Positions 59,459-64,000 of a stretch of DNA of 64,000 bases are shown in pieces. The notes under the pieces were generated by a model that was not told the DNA's origin, ran no database searches, and worked only from the letters and a program-made list of their open reading frames with translations. The translations under genes were made by a program, and so were the position numbers. Source of the DNA: Tsukamurella asaccharolytica (lineage in GTDB: Bacteria > Actinomycetota > Actinomycetes > Mycobacteriales > Mycobacteriaceae); NCBI RefSeq assembly GCF_007858435.1, contig NZ_VIGW01000009.1, positions 1 through 64,000 on the forward strand. Direction: 5' to 3'. Each line of letters begins with the position of its first letter. Position 1 is the stretch's first letter.

Positions 59459-60880
59459 ATGACCGCAGACTTTCCGTCATCAAGGATGTCGCGACGAGAG
59501 ATGTTGAGGCTGTTCGGCATCGGCGCCGCCGGCCTGGCCGGTGCATCGGCGCTGTCCGCGTGCGGCATCGGTGGTGGTGCGCCGGCCCCGAACGGAGCGT
59601 CGGAGGTGTCGGGTGGTTTCGATTGGCGGAAGGCCGCCGGAACCACGATCCGCGTCCTGCAGACCCCGCACCCCTATCAGCTCGCGTATCAGCCGCTGCT
59701 CAAGGAGTTCACAGAACTTTCGGGCGTCGAGGTGATCGTCGACCTCGTGCCCGAGGCCGACTACTTCACCAAGCTCAACACGGAGCTGGCCGGAGGAACC
59801 GCGCGGCACGACGCGTTCATGATCGGGGCCTATTTCATCTGGCAGTACGGTCCCCCCAACTGGCTCGAGGACCTGAATCCGTGGCTGAACAACACAGCTG
59901 CGACCTCCGCGGAGTACGACTTCGAGGACATCTTCGAGGGACTTCGGACCTCCACGCGGTGGGATTTCCAGACGGGGAGCCCGCTCGGAACCGGAGGGCA
60001 GTGGGCATTGCCCTGGGGGTTCGAGAACAACGTGGTCTGCTACAACAAGACCTACTTCGACCAGCGCGGAATCACCCGGCTCCCCGAGACCTTCGACGAC
60101 TTCATTCAGCTGGCAGTAGACCTCACGGACCGTTCCGAGAACAGGTACGGCATCGCGACCCGAGGCTCGAAGTCCTGGGCGACCATCCACCCCGGCTTCA
60201 TGACGCAGTTCACCCGCGAGGGGGCCGTGGACTACCGGGTCGAGGGCGGAGAGCTCGTGGCCGCCATGGACTCGGACGCGGCGATCGACTTCACGACCAA
60301 GTGGATCGACATGCAGCATCGCGCCGGCCCCACCTCGTGGACCTCATACGAATATCCGCAGGCGACGGGCGACCTCGGCGACGGCACCGCGATGATGGTC
60401 TTCGACGCCGACTGCGCGACGTACACGAAGAACAAGCCGGGCGCCAGCAAGACCGCGGGCCAACTGGCGTGGTACCCGGGTCCCGCCGGGCCTCAGGGCA
60501 ACTACGACACCAACCTGTGGACTTGGTGCTGGGCGATGAGCTCGCGGTCGAAGAACAAGCACGCCACGTGGCTGTTCCTGCAGTGGGTGACCGGCAAGAC
60601 CGCGATGAACAAGGCGGTCGCGGGCGGTACCTACGCCGATCCTGTTCGCTCATCAGTGTTCAACTCCACGTTCAAGCAGGTGGCCGCCGATCAGGTGGGC
60701 TATCTCGAGACCTTCGAGAAGGTGATCCCCACCTCGAAGATCCAGTTCACCCCGCAGAAGGCGTTCTTCGACACCACCATGAACTGGGCTGTCGCGCTGC
60801 AAGACATCTACGGCGGTGCGGATACCGGGTCCCGGCTGCGGAGTGTGGCGAAGACGAACACGTCCAAGGTCAATCTCTAG
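59459..60880 (+). CDS. ABC transporter extracellular solute-binding lipoprotein, Tat-type
   Basis: This 473-residue periplasmic-type sugar-binding protein has a twin-arginine signal (SRREMLRLFG, R12 and R13) and a lipobox ALSAC (C35). The mature part has EFTELSGVEVIVDLVPEADYFTKLNTELAGGTARHD, as in carbohydrate-binding family 1. ATG at 59459 has CAGGAGGA 7 nt upstream. It belongs to the importer encoded by the next four genes. Polyol or glycerol-like substrates are likely by context. Confidence 0.9.
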   Translation: MTADFPSSRMSRREMLRLFGIGAAGLAGASALSACGIGGGAPAPNGASEVSGGFDWRKAAGTTIRVLQTPHPYQLAYQPLLKEFTELSGVEVIVDLVPEADYFTKLNTELAGGTARHDAFMIGAYFIWQYGPPNWLEDLNPWLNNTAATSAEYDFEDIFEGLRTSTRWDFQTGSPLGTGGQWALPWGFENNVVCYNKTYFDQRGITRLPETFDDFIQLAVDLTDRSENRYGIATRGSKSWATIHPGFMTQFTREGAVDYRVEGGELVAAMDSDAAIDFTTKWIDMQHRAGPTSWTSYEYPQATGDLGDGTAMMVFDADCATYTKNKPGASKTAGQLAWYPGPAGPQGNYDTNLWTWCWAMSSRSKNKHATWLFLQWVTGKTAMNKAVAGGTYADPVRSSVFNSTFKQVAADQVGYLETFEKVIPTSKIQFTPQKAFFDTTMNWAVALQDIYGGADTGSRLRSVAKTNTSKVNL

Positions 60881-60893
60881 GAGCGTGGAAGCT

Positions 60894-61808
60894 GTGACCC
60901 GAACTCCGACTGCGGCCGAGGTGCCCACGGTTTCCCCGTGGCGCCGCAGGCTCCGTCCCTACCTCCTCTCCGTCCCCGCTGTGGTCGTGGTGGTGGGGAT
61001 CCTCTACCCGTTCGTGGTGGGCGCCTATTACTCCCTTCTGAACTACGCGGCGGTGAATCCGAATCCGCACTTCGTCGGCCTGCAGAACTTCGCCTCCGTC
61101 CTAGGGGACGAGGTGTTCTGGTCCTCGGTCGGCACGACGGGCGTGTTCGCGGTCGTGGCCACCGTGGTCGAGACCGTCCTCGGAGTGGGGCTGGCGCTGC
61201 TCCTCAACCGTGCGTCGACCGTGGGACGACTGTTCGAGAAGGTGCTGATCCTTCCGCTCATGATCGCTCCGGTCATCGCCGGCGTGATCTGGAAGCTCAT
61301 GTTCAACCCTCAGTTCGGCGTGCTCAATCATATACTCGGGCTGGGAAACACGTTCGACTGGCTGTCGCAGTCCAACGCGCTGTGGTCGGTGATCCTGGTG
61401 GACACCTGGATCTACACCCCCTTCGTCGCGATCCTCGTGCTCGCAGGGATCCGGTCGCTCCCGCGCGAGCCGTTCGAGGCCTCGGAAGTGGACGGAGCCT
61501 CGTGGTTCTTCATGTTCCGCAAGCTGATGCTCCCGATGATCTGGCCGTACATCCTGGTGGCGGTGATCTTCCGGTTCATGGACAACCTCAAGGTCTTCGA
61601 TCACATCTATGTGCTCACAGCCGGCGGGCCCGGTGTCGCGACGCGGTCGCTGCAGATCGGCGCCTTCGAAGATTCGATCATCAACCTGAACTACTCCCGT
61701 GGCAGCACCTACATGCTGCTGCTGTGGATCGTCGTGTTCATCACCGCGCGCATCCTCGTGGGAGTGCTCGGCAAAGCGCAGCGTCGAGCTGCAGGAGCGG
61801 AGTCCTGA
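60894..61808 (+). CDS. ABC sugar transporter permease 1
   Basis: This 304-residue MalF-type permease has about six membrane helices, from SVPAVVVVVGILYPFVVG to LLLWIVVFITARILVGVLG. The EAA loop that contacts the ATPase is EASEVDGASWFFMFRKLMLPMIWP. GTG at 60894 has TAGGAG 10 nt upstream; the GTG at 60885 is too close to that site. It precedes the second permease by 1 nt. Confidence 0.92.
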   Translation: MTRTPTAAEVPTVSPWRRRLRPYLLSVPAVVVVVGILYPFVVGAYYSLLNYAAVNPNPHFVGLQNFASVLGDEVFWSSVGTTGVFAVVATVVETVLGVGLALLLNRASTVGRLFEKVLILPLMIAPVIAGVIWKLMFNPQFGVLNHILGLGNTFDWLSQSNALWSVILVDTWIYTPFVAILVLAGIRSLPREPFEASEVDGASWFFMFRKLMLPMIWPYILVAVIFRFMDNLKVFDHIYVLTAGGPGVATRSLQIGAFEDSIINLNYSRGSTYMLLLWIVVFITARILVGVLGKAQRRAAGAES

Positions 61809-61809
61809 C

Positions 61810-62700
61810 ATGCCCGGAATCAAGAACCCCCTCGCGCGGTCGGAACTGATGCCGGGACGAAAGCGCCTGACCCTCGGGTCCGTTGCGGGGGACGTGACGC
61901 TGATCGCGTGGTTCGTCTTCTCCTTGTTCCCGATCGTGTGGATGGTGTTGCTGGCGCTGAAGAACAGTTCCCAGCAGACCACCACCTACTTCGCCTTCTC
62001 GCCCACGTGGTCCAACTTCGCGACGGTGCTCTCATCGAAAGGCACCGCGATGACCAGCGTCGACTTCAAGGCGTCGCTGTTCACGAGCCTGATCAATTGC
62101 GCCGGCGCGGTGATCGTCTCGTTGGTGGTGGGGATACCGGCGGCGTACGCCGCGGGACGCTGGAAGTTCCGGGGGAGCGAGGACCTGATGTTCAACATGC
62201 TCTCGTTCCGCTTCGCTCCGGAGCTGATGGTGATCGTGCCGCTGTTCGTGATCTACAACCAGATCGGCCTGTTCGACACCACCGTGGGCATGATCTGGGT
62301 GCTGCAGCTCGTGACGATGCCACTGGTCGTATGGATTCTCCGGTCGTACTTCCAAGACCTCCCCGAGGATCTGGAGCAGGCGGCCTTGCTCGACGGGTAC
62401 TCGCGCACCCGGGCCTTCGTGATGGTGGCCCTGCCGATCGTCCGCCCCGGTATCGCCGCCGCAGCACTCCTTGCGTTCATCTTCGCCTGGAACAGCTACA
62501 TCTTCCCGTTGATCCTCGCCGACTCCAAGGCGAGCACGGTGACCGTCGCGATCACCAAGTTCCTCGGGGGCGGCGGGCAGGCGTACTACAACCTGACCGC
62601 CGCGGCGGCGGTGATCGCCGCGCTCCCACCGTTGATCCTTGCGCTGACGATCCAGCGGTACCTGGTGCGCGGCCTGTCGTTCGGGGCGGTGAAGGCCTAA
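61810..62700 (+). CDS. ABC sugar transporter permease 2
   Basis: This 296-residue MalG-type permease has about six membrane helices and the EAA loop EQAALLDGYSRTRAFVMVALPIVRPG. The TAA stop overlaps the ATG of the ATPase gene (TAATG). It forms the membrane channel with permease 1. Confidence 0.92.
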   Translation: MPGIKNPLARSELMPGRKRLTLGSVAGDVTLIAWFVFSLFPIVWMVLLALKNSSQQTTTYFAFSPTWSNFATVLSSKGTAMTSVDFKASLFTSLINCAGAVIVSLVVGIPAAYAAGRWKFRGSEDLMFNMLSFRFAPELMVIVPLFVIYNQIGLFDTTVGMIWVLQLVTMPLVVWILRSYFQDLPEDLEQAALLDGYSRTRAFVMVALPIVRPGIAAAALLAFIFAWNSYIFPLILADSKASTVTVAITKFLGGGGQAYYNLTAAAAVIAALPPLILALTIQRYLVRGLSFGAVKA

Positions 62701-63812
62701 TGGCTACGTTGGTCCTGAATGAGGTGAGCAAGCGCTTCGGCGCGACCACAGCGGTCGAGGACGTATCGGTCCAGATCGGGAACGGTGAGTTCTTCGTGAT
62801 CCTCGGTCCGAGCGGCGCGGGGAAGACCACGACGCTCAAGTCCATCGCCGGACTGGTCGACATCGATGGGGGTAGCGTGCACATCGGCGGCGTGGACATG
62901 ACGCTCGTCGAGCCGTACCACCGGAACGTGGCGATGGCCTTCGAGAGCTACGCCCTGTACCCGCAGAAGACGGTGAGTGAGAACCTTGCATCCCCTCTGA
63001 AATCCGGTCGCACGCGGAAGTATTCGCCATCCGAGCAGAAGGAGCGGATCGACCAGGTGACCCGCACCCTGGGGATCAACCATCTCCTGCAGCGCTTTCC
63101 GCGGGAGCTGTCCAACGGGCAACGGCAGCGCGTCGCACTGGGCCGGGTCCTGGTGCGGCCAGCGGACGTCTACCTGCTCGACGAGCCCCTCAGCCATCTC
63201 GATGCCAAGCTGCGAGCGGAGATGCGAGCGGAGCTGCGGCAGTTGGGTTCCGTCTCGGACACGACCGCCGTGTACGTGACGCACGACTACCAGGAGGCCC
63301 TCTCCCTCGGCGACCGGATCGCGGTGATGCGGGACGGGCGATTCGTCCAGGTGGGCACCCCGCGGGAGGTATGGCATCGCCCCGCGGATACGTTCGTCGC
63401 CCGCGCGCTGGGGCAACCCGAGATGAACGTGGTGGACGCCGTGGTGCGCGGGGATCGGATCGTTTTCGGCGAGTCCGCCAGCGTCCCCGCGCCTCCAGGG
63501 CTGGATGCGGACGACGGGCAGGCGGTGCGGGTGGGCCTCCGCCCCTGTGACCTGCGCGTCGAGACAGGGCCGACGCGCGACCACATGACCGGGAGAATCA
63601 CCGGCATCGAGCGCCTCGGCCGGGACGCGGAACTGGCTGTGGACATGAACGGTGCGGAGCTGATCGTGCTGGCCTCCGCGCGACGAGGCCTGGCGGAGGG
63701 CGATGTGGTGGGCGTGTCGGTGCCGGCATCCGATGTCCATGTCTTCGCCGCCGGTGAGGGTGACACCGGTCGGCTGCACCAGGCCGACCCGATCGCGGAG
63801 GTGCAGCTGTGA
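62700..63812 (+). CDS. ABC sugar transporter ATP-binding protein 1
   Basis: This 370-residue ATPase is of the MalK/UgpC group. Walker A is GPSGAGKTT (36-44), the signature is [10 protein letters not shown] rather than LSGGQ, and Walker B is [12 protein letters not shown], followed by a C-terminal TOBE-like regulatory domain (about 240-370). It overlaps the preceding permease stop and the next ATPase start (GTGA). Two ATPase genes in one operon resemble glycerol-type ABC importers such as GlpST. Confidence 0.9.
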   Translation: MATLVLNEVSKRFGATTAVEDVSVQIGNGEFFVILGPSGAGKTTTLKSIAGLVDIDGGSVHIGGVDMTLVEPYHRNVAMAFESYALYPQKTVSENLASPLKSGRTRKYSPSEQKERIDQVTRTLGINHLLQRFPRELSNGQRQRVALGRVLVRPADVYLLDEPLSHLDAKLRAEMRAELRQLGSVSDTTAVYVTHDYQEALSLGDRIAVMRDGRFVQVGTPREVWHRPADTFVARALGQPEMNVVDAVVRGDRIVFGESASVPAPPGLDADDGQAVRVGLRPCDLRVETGPTRDHMTGRITGIERLGRDAELAVDMNGAELIVLASARRGLAEGDVVGVSVPASDVHVFAAGEGDTGRLHQADPIAEVQL

Positions 63813-64000
63813 CGACATCGACGGCGCAGGGATTGACCCTGACCGATCTCGTGAAGACCTACTCGGCCCGTGGTCGCGAGTCGTTTCAGGCGGTCAGGGG
63901 GATCAACCTGGCCATCGCGCCCGGCGAGCTCGTGGCCCTCCTCGGGCCGTCCGGCTGCGGCAAGACCACCACGCTGCGCATGATCGCCGGGCTCGAGAGC
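63809..64000 (+). CDS. ABC sugar transporter ATP-binding protein 2 (partial)
   Basis: This is the first 64 codons of a second ABC ATPase, cut by the window end. It begins with GTG overlapping the stop of ATPase 1 and already shows Walker [10 protein letters not shown] (about residues 50-58). It is distinct from ATPase 1 in its N-terminus and probably forms a heterodimer with it. Confidence 0.88.
   Translation, partial: MTTSTAQGLTLTDLVKTYSARGRESFQAVRGINLAIAPGELVALLGPSGCGKTTTLRMIAGLES

Noticed and set aside
1-64000. CRISPR array or insertion sequence with terminal repeats
   Set aside because: No regularly spaced repeats and no transposase were seen.

Overview
The window is high-GC actinobacterial DNA, most likely from the mycolate-forming Mycobacteriales. 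Tsukamurella or a close relative fits best, but that placement is inference. The supporting genes are a complete mycofactocin cluster (mftA-mftG plus mftR), an Lsr2 nucleoid protein, a KasA/KasB-type ketoacyl-ACP synthase, three tandem secreted mycobacterial-type hemophore-like proteins, a DUF222/13E12 HNH protein, an F420-type DUF385 protein, and typical actinobacterial polA and rpsA. No rRNA, tRNA or CRISPR array was recognised.

Layout. Bases 1-8000 form an accessory, defence-like island with visibly lower GC than the rest. It holds an unknown soluble protein paired with a four-helix membrane protein, an lsr2 copy, a SIR2 + HerA-type ATPase operon that matches the known SIR2-HerA anti-phage architecture, two unrecognised genes on the minus strand, and a tandem helix-turn-helix protein. 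At 8003-9901 lies a fusion of a trypsin-like protease and a NUC1 nuclease. Bases 10059-19708 form a lower-GC catabolic cluster: CurA-like reductase, acyl-CoA dehydrogenase, FMO with a SnoaL-like N-terminus, acetoacetate decarboxylase-like protein, EstB-like serine hydrolase, TetR regulator, acyl-CoA synthetase and a mycofactocin-coupled SDR. It ends at a strong bidirectional terminator facing mftR.

Bases 19759-26896 are the mycofactocin locus. Here mftG carries a one-base frameshift in a run of seven G. Then come a ketoacyl-ACP synthase, ethanolamine ammonia-lyase (eutBC), AraC, VOC and glutathionyl-hydroquinone-reductase-like genes, the HNH protein, an APH-type kinase, a DUF385 protein, a DHA2 exporter, a MerR-HEAT regulator pair, a YegP-like protein, a three-gene SPFH / zinc-ribbon / membrane set resembling Bacillus YdjGHI, and polA.

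Between polA and the hemophore genes is a retron-like locus. A roughly 150-nt structured region bounded by an 11-bp (extendable) inverted repeat precedes a reverse transcriptase gene that is split by one in-frame TAG codon. After three hemophore-like genes, a methyltransferase and rpsA (with a 16-bp terminator), the right end is devoted to sugar and polyol use: mannitol dehydrogenase family protein converging on xylulokinase, a Zur-box-controlled AztD-like lipoprotein, then an FGGY kinase, SDR, SorC regulator, zinc MDR and a two-ATPase ABC importer that runs off the window.

Candidates most worth following are the retron-like locus with its amber codon, the protease-nuclease fusion, the unknown two-gene unit beside SIR2-HerA, and the FMO/ADC/esterase/ligase/mycofactocin-SDR pathway. 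Functions are read from sequence motifs only; no database search was possible.
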